Assembly (NCBI GenBank): GCA_949317995.1
Contig: OX439036.1
Span: 5,870,356 to 5,934,355 of the forward strand
Direction of reading: 5' to 3'
Length of the DNA stretch: 64,000 nt
From: Acholoe squamosa
Taxonomy: Eukaryota; Annelida; Polychaeta; Phyllodocida; Polynoidae
This document shows positions 47,920 through 56,137 of this stretch, piece by piece. The notes beneath the pieces are model-generated. The model was not told the DNA's origin. It did no database searches and saw nothing but the letters and a program-made list of their open reading frames with translations. The first letter of the stretch is position 1, and each line of letters begins with the position of its first letter. The position numbers and the translations under genes are program-made.

Positions 47920-48295
47920 TGTAGAGGTACACTTTACTACCATAGGAGTTGGGTACCGTCTGACGTGGCGGGTGAGTCGAGTCGTCGGACGTTCCTCAGG
48001 TTCCGGATAGGTGGCAGCACCGATCCGGGTCTGTGGGGACATCTGACGACGAACACCTGGGTCCGTATATAAAGCCCAGGGCTCAGCCGCTACGTCAGAG
48101 GCCCTTCTGGCCTCCACACTATGTAAACCACTGTCTTTTAATATTAGCTGCCTCTTTGATATCATCCGGCAGCCGTGAGTGTGCATTAAGTAATAAACCT
48201 AACCGTTGGCATACACTTGGAATACTGTCTTACTCTTTCTTTCCGAATCGTAAGACCCGAACCCCCCCAGGTCCGTAAGGCCACAAACCCTTACA
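47920..48295 (+). repeat. Left terminal repeat (LTR-like, inverted copy)
   Basis: It starts TGTAGAGGTACACTTTACTA and ends AACCCTTACA on the plus strand. It carries GTATATAAAGCCCAGG near 48063-48080 (TATA box) and GTAATAAACC near 48189 (polyadenylation signal), so promoter and signal point rightward, opposite to gag-pol. There is no purine tract beside it. Confidence 0.9.
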
Positions 48296-48483
48296 CAGGC
48301 TATTCAGGGTGTAATAAATGTTATACAACCTGAATAATAGACTGGTCAAAGGAACCCGGAACACATAGCATAGGTGTTCATGCACTAGTAAAAGCATTCG
48401 CAGACCTTTAGGGTTCCGCAAAGACTATATCTGGTCATTTGGTGTTGGAAAAAAAATTATGGAAGAAATAACCCTAGCATGCT
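48296..48483 (-). other. Interval between ORF3 and the left terminal repeat
   Basis: This is non-coding sequence of the LTR-type element. It lacks an obvious polypurine tract next to the repeat. Confidence 0.6.
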
Positions 48484-51432
48484 TTAAACGGATTTCTTAG
48501 CATGCTTCTTCTTCAGAAGAGCTAAAGCCCACTCGGGAGTGCCGTCGCACTCGTCCAAGTCGACTCCGAACACCCTCATGAACTTAGTGTTCAGGTTGGT
48601 GTTCCGAGTGATCTCCTCCTTTACACGCTTTTCCAACACGTGTACATCCATAGCTGCTTTTTCTTGAGCAGCTGAGGCAGCCTCCTCCTGGGCCTTTACA
48701 TCGTCCCGGATGAGAGTCTCGAGACGTTGCTTTTCAGCGTCGCCCACCTGTTTCATACACAACAGGGTTTCGTTTAGGAGACCCTGATGAAACTCGATCG
48801 CTTTCTCACGAACGGTCTTCTCCCAATGGGTGTAGATGGCCTTCTGGACATCTGCCTCCCCTTGGCGAGACTTCTCAAACCAAACTTCCGCATTACCAGT
48901 TTTAATGGTAATGGCGTCCTTCGGTTTCTCAGGTGCCGCGACAGCCTTGGGAGGAGTCGAGGCGGCCTGTGGACCACTTCCGGGTTTAGGACTCCCGGAC
49001 ACACCTGTCGTTGGTACACAGAAGGCAGGTGGTACATTCTGTTTCAGTCCCATTTGCAGGTACATGTTTAACTGCTCCTGGGTAAAGGTAACTGGTGGGG
49101 CGGCTGGAGCGGATGCAGATCCGGCGGCAGCAGATGCGGTGGTCTTCTTTGGCATAAGGCGACCATCCTTTCCTACCACCAAGGTCTGGCTCTCAGGTCC
49201 AGGTCCCTGGTTTAAGGACGGAAAGTTTCGAGAACTCGCTTTCCCAGGTTTAGATACGGCTCCAGCGTATCCGGCAGGTTCAGGCTTCTTGAACACCGGA
49301 GTGCCCTGAGCCTGTTCTGCGGGGTGCCTTGTCAGAGGGGACCTGGAACGGTCCTCTGCTCTGACCTTCGGTTTTGTTGTGCTCTGACCATTACCATTGC
49401 CGCCACGGTTCTGGTCTCTCCTGCTCCTTTCACGAGCTCTCTTTGCATCCTTTCCGGATTCCTCGCATTTCTGCCAGAGAGACTCGTGCATGTCCAGTTT
49501 ACCCTTTCCAGGAGTCAGGACTATCTTTGCTCGGAGTTTCGAATCCTTGGTCTTCGGAACTTCGCAGAGGACTTGGTCCCCTGGTCGGATCTTAGACCAA
49601 GCATCCTCGCTCAGGCTATCGAACTCCTTCATGAGTTCCTGATGAAGCTCCATGATGCGCTTCCGGGCCCCGTCCAAACCTTCTGCGTGGCATTTCTTCT
49701 GGTGTCTAGCCAGATCACTACGTCGGTTGTATTGCACCTTCGTAGTACACTTCTTGCCCTTCTTACCATAACTCGGATCACAAATGTAAACCGGGTGATG
49801 GTGGAAGTGGGCCTCTACCAGATGCCTTTGGAACCGGGCTGGAGTACTCCAGGTCCGGATCGAGACATCACTCGCATCCTGGCAGATAGAGAAGGGACAG
49901 GACTTTTGATCGTCACCGTACCACTTCTCTAAAGCCCAACGCAGCTTCCTCCTCTGGGTATAAGTGTAATACCCTTCGGTGTGGTTTAGCATAAGCCACA
50001 TCTTTCGATAGGCTTTGCTCGGATTGGGGTCCTCGTCCGAAAGGCGCATCCAATCTTCATCATCCGACTCATCGTTCTTATTGATTGAGTCTGGACAGGC
50101 ATAGAGGGTAGAGCCGTCCTTCTTAACTCCGTACGCACAGTCGGAGAAACACGTCGGGATCCGGGTTTTGAATCCGGATTTGGCGTTAGCCCAACGTTCG
50201 GCCTCGGTTTGAGTTGATGGAGTGGCCTTCTCATCATACTCAACCGAGGATTCGTGCACCGACTCCTCGTCAGACGACTCAACCTCCATGGCAGTACTAC
50301 CAGTGGTTGAGGTGCTGGGTTTCGGCTCGGCTCTCGCAGAATCCGGGAGATTCTTGAGCTTCCGAGCAGCGGATCGTCGGTTCTTACTGACCTTCCAGTC
50401 TTCCTCCGGTTCCTGGGTTCCGGATGTGCTGGAGGTCGTGGCTTCTACTGGAGTAGTAGTGCTGCCGGTAGCTGATGTAGCACTGGCGGAGCTTCTGGTG
50501 GCAAGCTTCAGGTCGGGGATAGGAGGTGCGGGTGCTTCCGCGGCCCTCTTAGCCTCTTCCTGTGCCTCCTGTTCGGCAGTCATGCGGCGGACAATAACCG
50601 TCCGAAGGGCTGCAGCTCGGTCCAATCCGATTAGTGAATTGTTCTGGACATCCACCAATTCCTGTTCGGTTATGTAGTAACCGTCGTCCCACTGCTCGAA
50701 GTTAGCAGCGGCCTCCCGGAATTCCTTAGTGGTCCGGCACGGCGTCCGGATAGCACTAGGGCGTGGGTAGGTCTGGCCATCGGTATCCCAGACACAGCCT
50801 ACCCAGTTAATGTTCGTAGCCTTGACGTTCCACAGGGACTTGTCAGGCTTCGGATACGCTCCGAGCTCGAAGGCTCGGTTAGCTGCGTACACGGTTTCAC
50901 GGAAACCAGCGTCCACCATAAGTCCCCGTTGGAACCACGGCCAGTCTCGAAGCCACTCGGGAGGCATCCTGGTCAGCTGTTCGGGAGCCATGACGCCCTC
51001 GATAGCTATCCTGACTTTCGGGTCCATCCTGACTGGTGTCCCGTCCGCGTAGGTCACTTGTGCCTGCAGTTCCGGGTGGACATACAGGTAGCGACCATCA
51101 TAGCTAGCTGGAAAAGGCTCCGCCACTGCTGGCTTCCACTCATCCTTCTGTCCGTCAACTTGGGTAGTTTCGGACTCTGTCGCTGCGGGTTCAGCACTCG
51201 CAGTCGCTCCGGATCCCTCTGCTGGGAGTGGAGACAGCAGTTTCTCTGGCTCATTGAGTGAGAATGAAGCCAGCTTCTCCTCGAACGAGCGATCCGTGGG
51301 TTCCTCCACGTCCATCATCTCGCTCTCTTCCTGTGTAACAGGCGACAAAGCTTCCGGAAAAGCTTCTGCGGACGGAGTCAGCTTATCCGGGTCACCGGAT
51401 AGCTTGGCTGCAGCTACGGATTCCTCAGCCAT
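48484..51432 (-). CDS. Third ORF of the inverted-repeat element, two C2H2-like fingers
   Basis: From the ATG at 51432 this encodes 982 residues; the frame is open six codons further upstream. The N-terminus is acidic and rich in Pro, Ala and Glu. A folded block at about 95-290 has ASYDGRYLYVHPELQ and EWLRDWPWFQRGLMVDAGF. Around residues 515-600 lie two possible zinc fingers: CPFSIC with FQRHLVEAHFH, and CDPSYGKKGKKC with DLARHQKKCH. After that come a basic, Arg/Ser-rich linker (ARERSRRDQNRGG), a Pro/Ala-rich tract and a C-terminal coiled coil. It has no signal peptide or membrane anchor, so it is not an envelope gene. It is visibly richer in G and C than gag-pol. I recognise no family. A nucleic-acid-binding role is an inference. 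Confidence 0.75.
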   Translation of the reverse strand: MAEESVAAAKLSGDPDKLTPSAEAFPEALSPVTQEESEMMDVEEPTDRSFEEKLASFSLNEPEKLLSPLPAEGSGATASAEPAATESETTQVDGQKDEWKPAVAEPFPASYDGRYLYVHPELQAQVTYADGTPVRMDPKVRIAIEGVMAPEQLTRMPPEWLRDWPWFQRGLMVDAGFRETVYAANRAFELGAYPKPDKSLWNVKATNINWVGCVWDTDGQTYPRPSAIRTPCRTTKEFREAAANFEQWDDGYYITEQELVDVQNNSLIGLDRAAALRTVIVRRMTAEQEAQEEAKRAAEAPAPPIPDLKLATRSSASATSATGSTTTPVEATTSSTSGTQEPEEDWKVSKNRRSAARKLKNLPDSARAEPKPSTSTTGSTAMEVESSDEESVHESSVEYDEKATPSTQTEAERWANAKSGFKTRIPTCFSDCAYGVKKDGSTLYACPDSINKNDESDDEDWMRLSDEDPNPSKAYRKMWLMLNHTEGYYTYTQRRKLRWALEKWYGDDQKSCPFSICQDASDVSIRTWSTPARFQRHLVEAHFHHHPVYICDPSYGKKGKKCTTKVQYNRRSDLARHQKKCHAEGLDGARKRIMELHQELMKEFDSLSEDAWSKIRPGDQVLCEVPKTKDSKLRAKIVLTPGKGKLDMHESLWQKCEESGKDAKRARERSRRDQNRGGNGNGQSTTKPKVRAEDRSRSPLTRHPAEQAQGTPVFKKPEPAGYAGAVSKPGKASSRNFPSLNQGPGPESQTLVVGKDGRLMPKKTTASAAAGSASAPAAPPVTFTQEQLNMYLQMGLKQNVPPAFCVPTTGVSGSPKPGSGPQAASTPPKAVAAPEKPKDAITIKTGNAEVWFEKSRQGEADVQKAIYTHWEKTVREKAIEFHQGLLNETLLCMKQVGDAEKQRLETLIRDDVKAQEEAASAAQEKAAMDVHVLEKRVKEEITRNTNLNTKFMRVFGVDLDECDGTPEWALALLKKKHAKKSV

Positions 51433-51450
51433 GACTGGGGAATCGACCAC

Positions 51451-51941
51451 GGGAGTAAACTACTCCTTTTTCCGGCTTTTACGGCGCCGGGGCCGACACT
51501 AGCGGAGTCTGCCTGCTGAGAGACAGACTCTGAGGGCGCACAAGGGGTTTGCTAGATGGTAGAATTCAAGAGAGAAGGGGTGACCCGACTGTCTCAAACA
51601 CTACCAAAAAACAATATGGCGACGGGCCAGCTTTCGTGACGTCATTTCCCCGCGGTCCGCGAGGTCACGAGAGGTCAGCCGAGACTGGACACGGTGACGT
51701 CATGCGGAAACGCACGTGCTACAGGCGGTACATCAACAAACTGATTGTTTTTAGGTAATTATCGCTCACCCCGATGACTCGACTGGGGATTTAAGTGGAG
51801 ATTATGGAAAGCTTAAGCAAATCCACCGGATTATCCGTCCACTACCCATTGGTACATCATGCGGGGGCGACAAATAAGCCTTTAGGGTCAGTTGTCATCC
51901 GTTCCTCTAAATGTAAACATTACACTCGTTGTGTATACAGG
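51451..51941 (-). promoter_or_regulatory. Putative internal promoter upstream of ORF3
   Basis: The interval between pol and ORF3 contains two perfect TGACGTCA sites (51637-51644 and 51695-51702), the palindromic CREB/ATF element, and a CACGTG E-box at 51713-51718. The region is GC-richer than pol. On the minus strand these would lie 200-290 bp upstream of the ORF3 ATG. This suggests ORF3 has its own transcript. Alternatively it is expressed by splicing. Confidence 0.45.
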
Positions 51942-54900
51942 TTAGGTCACTGCAGTCCTCTGGGCAATTCGGGGGCTGCGGCGAACGTATCTCCCCTTCT
52001 CGGATAGTTCTTTATCGGACCTGACAGTCTGAAGAGCTTTCTCTAGGTGCTTCTTAGCCTTAGAAACACCTTTCCTCTTCTTTCTGTCTTCACCTGCCGA
52101 GACTTTTTTAACTCCCCCACGCTTAATCGGTGTTGGCGTGGGTGTCACTGATTCGGAACACTTTTTGGGTCTACCTTGACCACGCTTCACTGTAGTGTTC
52201 TTTACCTGGTCTATTATGCGATTCTGATTCAGGATCCTTTCGGAACCTTCACCATACATTTCTGTGGAGGTCTCCCTCCCAGACCATCTCCTTAATCTAG
52301 CCACATTTGACTTATAGAGTCGACCAAGGTCAGATTTAATAATTACGGTACAATCACTGATAATTTGTGTTATAGTAAAGGGACCGTCCCAATTAGACGC
52401 TAATTTTATGTGTCTAAGTGGTTCATGTAATCTGAGGACTCTGTCTCCGGATTGGAATTTCCGATGCTTTAGATCGGTATCGTATCCTACTTTCTGCCAT
52501 TTGGCACTTTTCTCCAAATCAATTCGGACAGACTCATATGCTTTTCTAAATCTGTCTCTTAAACATTCCACAAAAACTACATGGCAAGGTAGTTCAGGGT
52601 CCATTCCTACGACTCCAAAAACTAGGTCAGCAGGCATTATCAAATCCTCTCCGAATACTAAAAGGTTCGGAGAACAATTTGTACTTGAATGTACCGTACT
52701 ATTATAAGCATGTGTCACAAAATGACATTGCTCATCCCAGTCATCCATATGTTCATTAACGAGTGACTTTAGGACTTGGATGAGGGTTCTATTGAACCTT
52801 TCCACCAATCCGTCGCTTTGTGGTCTATACGGATTGGTTCTAGTCTTGCAAATAGCCAAGTATTCGCACATACCCTGCCAGAGATTTGATTCGAACTCTC
52901 TGCCTTGGTCACTGTGTAACATTAATGGTACACCGAAGCTTAGTACCCAACCTTTTACAAAAGCTTCGGCACAAGTAATTGCTTTGTGGTCCGGTAGTGG
53001 AAATACTTTAGTGTATTTCGTATAATAATCACACACTACCATCATACAGGTATTATCATTAGCGGTTGTATTAAATCCACTAATAATATCTACCCCGATT
53101 CTTGCGAATCTAACTCCGAAAAGTTCTTGGGATAGGGGAAGTTTGCCCATCCCGGGTCCGGGTTTGTTTTTACAACAATCCGGACAGGTGGTTACCCATC
53201 TTTGCAAGTCCCGTGTCATGCCAGGCCAATAGTATTTCTTGGAAAGTCGTGCTAGCGAGCGTTTCCTTCCGAAATGACCACTGGTCCGATGTCCATGACA
53301 GAAGTACATAATGTCATGTCTCATGGCATGTGGTATCACCACTTGCATGATTCTATCACCATTATTACATGGCTTCCAACGGTATAACACGCCTTTCCGG
53401 ACTTCAAGCTCGGTCCATTGAGCAAGAAACCTTCTCATTTCTCGATTTTCCAGAGAGACCTCTGGTCTAACTGGACGTATACCCTTTGGTACTAATTGCA
53501 GTAGCTGTGCAGTTATCGAGTCAGCTTCCTGGAAATGTCGTATGTGATCCATAGACCAATCCAGTATACTGGCAACTAGGGGTACGAATGGTCTTCGAAT
53601 CCCTGCTAACACTGCCTTATGAGCTCCACAATCAGTACAATCCGGATTATCACATTTCCGGATTGGTATTCGAGACAAAGCATCAGCATTTAAATGCTTA
53701 ACTCCGGGTCTATGCTGAATCTGTTGATGTTCAAGCCCATATTCGGATAAATGGGCTAGCCATCGGCCTAACATGCCTTCAGCATCTCGGAAGTTCAGTA
53801 GCCACCTTAAAGAGGAATGATCCGTACGCAAAGTAAAGTTCGTTCCCCATAGAAAATGTTTAAACTTCTTGGTATATACGACTACTGCCAACAACTCTCT
53901 TTTGGTTGTGCAGTAATTGCGCTGAGTCTTGCTCAGTGTGTTGCTGGCAAAGGCAATTGGTACTTCTCTCCCATTTTGGACTTGCGAGAGAGCTGCACCA
54001 ATGCTATCATTACTAGCATCAGTATCCAGTATGAAATGATCCGTCTCATTCGGATATTGCAATACGGGAGTACTCGTGAACAGGTCTTTTAGCTTTCGAA
54101 AAGCGTTTTCCTGTTCATGTGTCCAAGGAAATTTTTCCTTGGTACTTCCTGGAGTCCAGTTAGCTATTGCTTGTAATGGGTAACTGACTCTAGAATAATT
54201 CGGAATAAATTCCCTGTAATAGGAACAGAATCCTAAAAAGGACCTCACTTCCTTGGGTGTTTTAGGTCTATTCCAATTCGTGACTGATTCGATTTTTTCC
54301 GGATCAGCCTTTATTCCTTCATCACTGATGATGCGGCCCAAATAATTTATGGACTTTCTAAACATGTGGCATTTCTTAGGTTTCAACTTGAGACCATTTG
54401 AAATAATACGTTCTAGTACCATTTTTAGGTTATTAGAACATTCTTCGAATGTTTTTCCGAAGACAATGACATCGTCTAGATATACAAGACATCTTTTCCA
54501 CAATAAATCACTTAGAATTGTTTCCATCATTGCTTCAAATGTTGCAGGTGCATTGCACAATCCAAACGGCATTACATTATATTGGAATAATCCAATATGA
54601 CTTGAAAATGCAGTTTTCTCCATATCTGAAGGGTTCATTCCCACTTGCCAATAGCCTGATTGCAAGTCTAGGGTACAAAACCAACTGTTTCCTCCTAAGG
54701 AGTCAATGGTTTCATCTATTCTCGGTAATGGATACGAATTCTTTTTCGTTATTCCATTCAACTTCCTGTAGTCTATGCAGAAACGGATAGTACCGTCCTT
54801 TTTTGTTACCATACACACAGGACTACTCCATGGGCTATTGGAAGGGACTATTACATCCTGTTCCAACATCTTATTTATTTCATCCTCAGCTACTCTCTTT

Positions 54901-56027
54901 TTTGCTAAGGGTAACCGTCTATACGGTATCTTAAAGGGTTCGGCATCTCCAGTATCTATTTTATGTAATACCTTATTTGTCGTACCTAGTTTTTCACCAG
55001 GTTTGGCAAAGGCAGTATGATACTGACAGAGCATATCATAGAACTCTTTCCGGTGTTCCGGATCTTCTAATGAAGTTTCTTCATACAACTTAAGTAAGTC
55101 TTCCGAAATTTCATCATCTCCTGTTACCTTCTGTAAGCTTAGCTTACTATCCGTTACAGTTTCCGAAAGGGTCACGTTCCCAAAAACTTGTCCCTTTTTC
55201 AAGTAGATAGTAGTGTTTCCAGTATTGGAGACAGGTACTACCGACCAGGATGCATTCGCTACTATAGTGTCTACAGAATTTAATCCAATACCTGACAAAG
55301 TAACTACATCCGGTTCTATCACTGCAGGTTTGTTACGCATTGCAGGATCACTTCTTACAAGCACATCACAGGCTACTCCCGGAGGGATTCGCACAGTGTG
55401 TGCCACACTAGCCATACTGCTCACTTGTCTCAGTGCACATCTAACCTTCACGGGGTACGGGTATCTCACACTCAACACTCCTGTTTGGGGTTCCAATACA
55501 GCACCATACAGGGATGCGAAATCTAACCCGAGTATCCCCTCATCTGCTATATCCGCAACGGTGGCGCTCATGACATAGTCATGTATACCATCTAACTGTA
55601 GTCTCACACAAGTTCTACCATACGTTTGCAAGGTACTGCCGTCGGCCGTCTGAGCACTTCCTCCCGATTTGAGAGTATCATGTTCATCCGGTATAAGGTC
55701 GTAGAACCCCCTGGAGATACAAGAGTGGCTAGCTCCCGTATCCACAAGGAATTCGGCAGACCTTCCGTTAACAGTAAGGCAAACATACCACCGCCTTCCG
55801 TTTAGAACAGAGGGCATGTCCGTGACAATCGGAACGTCATTTTTCACACCAGGAGTCAATCCACATCCTTTTAAGAATTCCAGACAAGGATGACCCGGGG
55901 GCAGGTGGGCACCACAGACCTTGGCTAACGAATAGCCGCCTGCCTCGTTACTGATATTGGGTTTCCCCTGTGCTCCCATAGCACCTGTTATATCAGCTTC
56001 CCTAACCTTCCGGGTGTCTACAACCAC
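51942..56027 (-). CDS. pol: Pol polyprotein of the inverted-repeat element
   Basis: The 1361-codon frame carries an aspartic protease (VDTGASHSCIS), RT with LVYLDDVIVF, RNase H starting LDTDASNDSIGAALSQ, and an integrase with an HHCC region (HGHRTSGHFGRK, CPDC) and a D,D35E core (VDIISGF, HSDQGREFE, GLVERFNRTL). Domain order is Ty3/gypsy. The C-terminal tail is very basic and has an AT-hook-like KRGQGRPKK. No chromodomain is seen. The frame differs from gag and its true start is not resolved; the first residues may be made as a fusion with gag. Confidence 0.95.
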   Translation of the reverse strand: MVVDTRKVREADITGAMGAQGKPNISNEAGGYSLAKVCGAHLPPGHPCLEFLKGCGLTPGVKNDVPIVTDMPSVLNGRRWYVCLTVNGRSAEFLVDTGASHSCISRGFYDLIPDEHDTLKSGGSAQTADGSTLQTYGRTCVRLQLDGIHDYVMSATVADIADEGILGLDFASLYGAVLEPQTGVLSVRYPYPVKVRCALRQVSSMASVAHTVRIPPGVACDVLVRSDPAMRNKPAVIEPDVVTLSGIGLNSVDTIVANASWSVVPVSNTGNTTIYLKKGQVFGNVTLSETVTDSKLSLQKVTGDDEISEDLLKLYEETSLEDPEHRKEFYDMLCQYHTAFAKPGEKLGTTNKVLHKIDTGDAEPFKIPYRRLPLAKKRVAEDEINKMLEQDVIVPSNSPWSSPVCMVTKKDGTIRFCIDYRKLNGITKKNSYPLPRIDETIDSLGGNSWFCTLDLQSGYWQVGMNPSDMEKTAFSSHIGLFQYNVMPFGLCNAPATFEAMMETILSDLLWKRCLVYLDDVIVFGKTFEECSNNLKMVLERIISNGLKLKPKKCHMFRKSINYLGRIISDEGIKADPEKIESVTNWNRPKTPKEVRSFLGFCSYYREFIPNYSRVSYPLQAIANWTPGSTKEKFPWTHEQENAFRKLKDLFTSTPVLQYPNETDHFILDTDASNDSIGAALSQVQNGREVPIAFASNTLSKTQRNYCTTKRELLAVVVYTKKFKHFLWGTNFTLRTDHSSLRWLLNFRDAEGMLGRWLAHLSEYGLEHQQIQHRPGVKHLNADALSRIPIRKCDNPDCTDCGAHKAVLAGIRRPFVPLVASILDWSMDHIRHFQEADSITAQLLQLVPKGIRPVRPEVSLENREMRRFLAQWTELEVRKGVLYRWKPCNNGDRIMQVVIPHAMRHDIMYFCHGHRTSGHFGRKRSLARLSKKYYWPGMTRDLQRWVTTCPDCCKNKPGPGMGKLPLSQELFGVRFARIGVDIISGFNTTANDNTCMMVVCDYYTKYTKVFPLPDHKAITCAEAFVKGWVLSFGVPLMLHSDQGREFESNLWQGMCEYLAICKTRTNPYRPQSDGLVERFNRTLIQVLKSLVNEHMDDWDEQCHFVTHAYNSTVHSSTNCSPNLLVFGEDLIMPADLVFGVVGMDPELPCHVVFVECLRDRFRKAYESVRIDLEKSAKWQKVGYDTDLKHRKFQSGDRVLRLHEPLRHIKLASNWDGPFTITQIISDCTVIIKSDLGRLYKSNVARLRRWSGRETSTEMYGEGSERILNQNRIIDQVKNTTVKRGQGRPKKCSESVTPTPTPIKRGGVKKVSAGEDRKKRKGVSKAKKHLEKALQTVRSDKELSEKGRYVRRSPRIAQRTAVT

Positions 56028-56137
56028 CTCGGTGTTAGGCGATCTTGTTACTTCATGTGAACTATCATCACGGATGGTGATATCATGGCAAGATTTGTCA
56101 CTGGGATCCCCTTCTTTGCCCCTCGGGAGACCCCTCC

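Noticed and set aside
48033-48278. 81-codon frame, also at 59078-59323 on the other strand
   Set aside because: It is the terminal repeat of the gypsy-type element read in one frame; its double presence is due to the inverted repeats.
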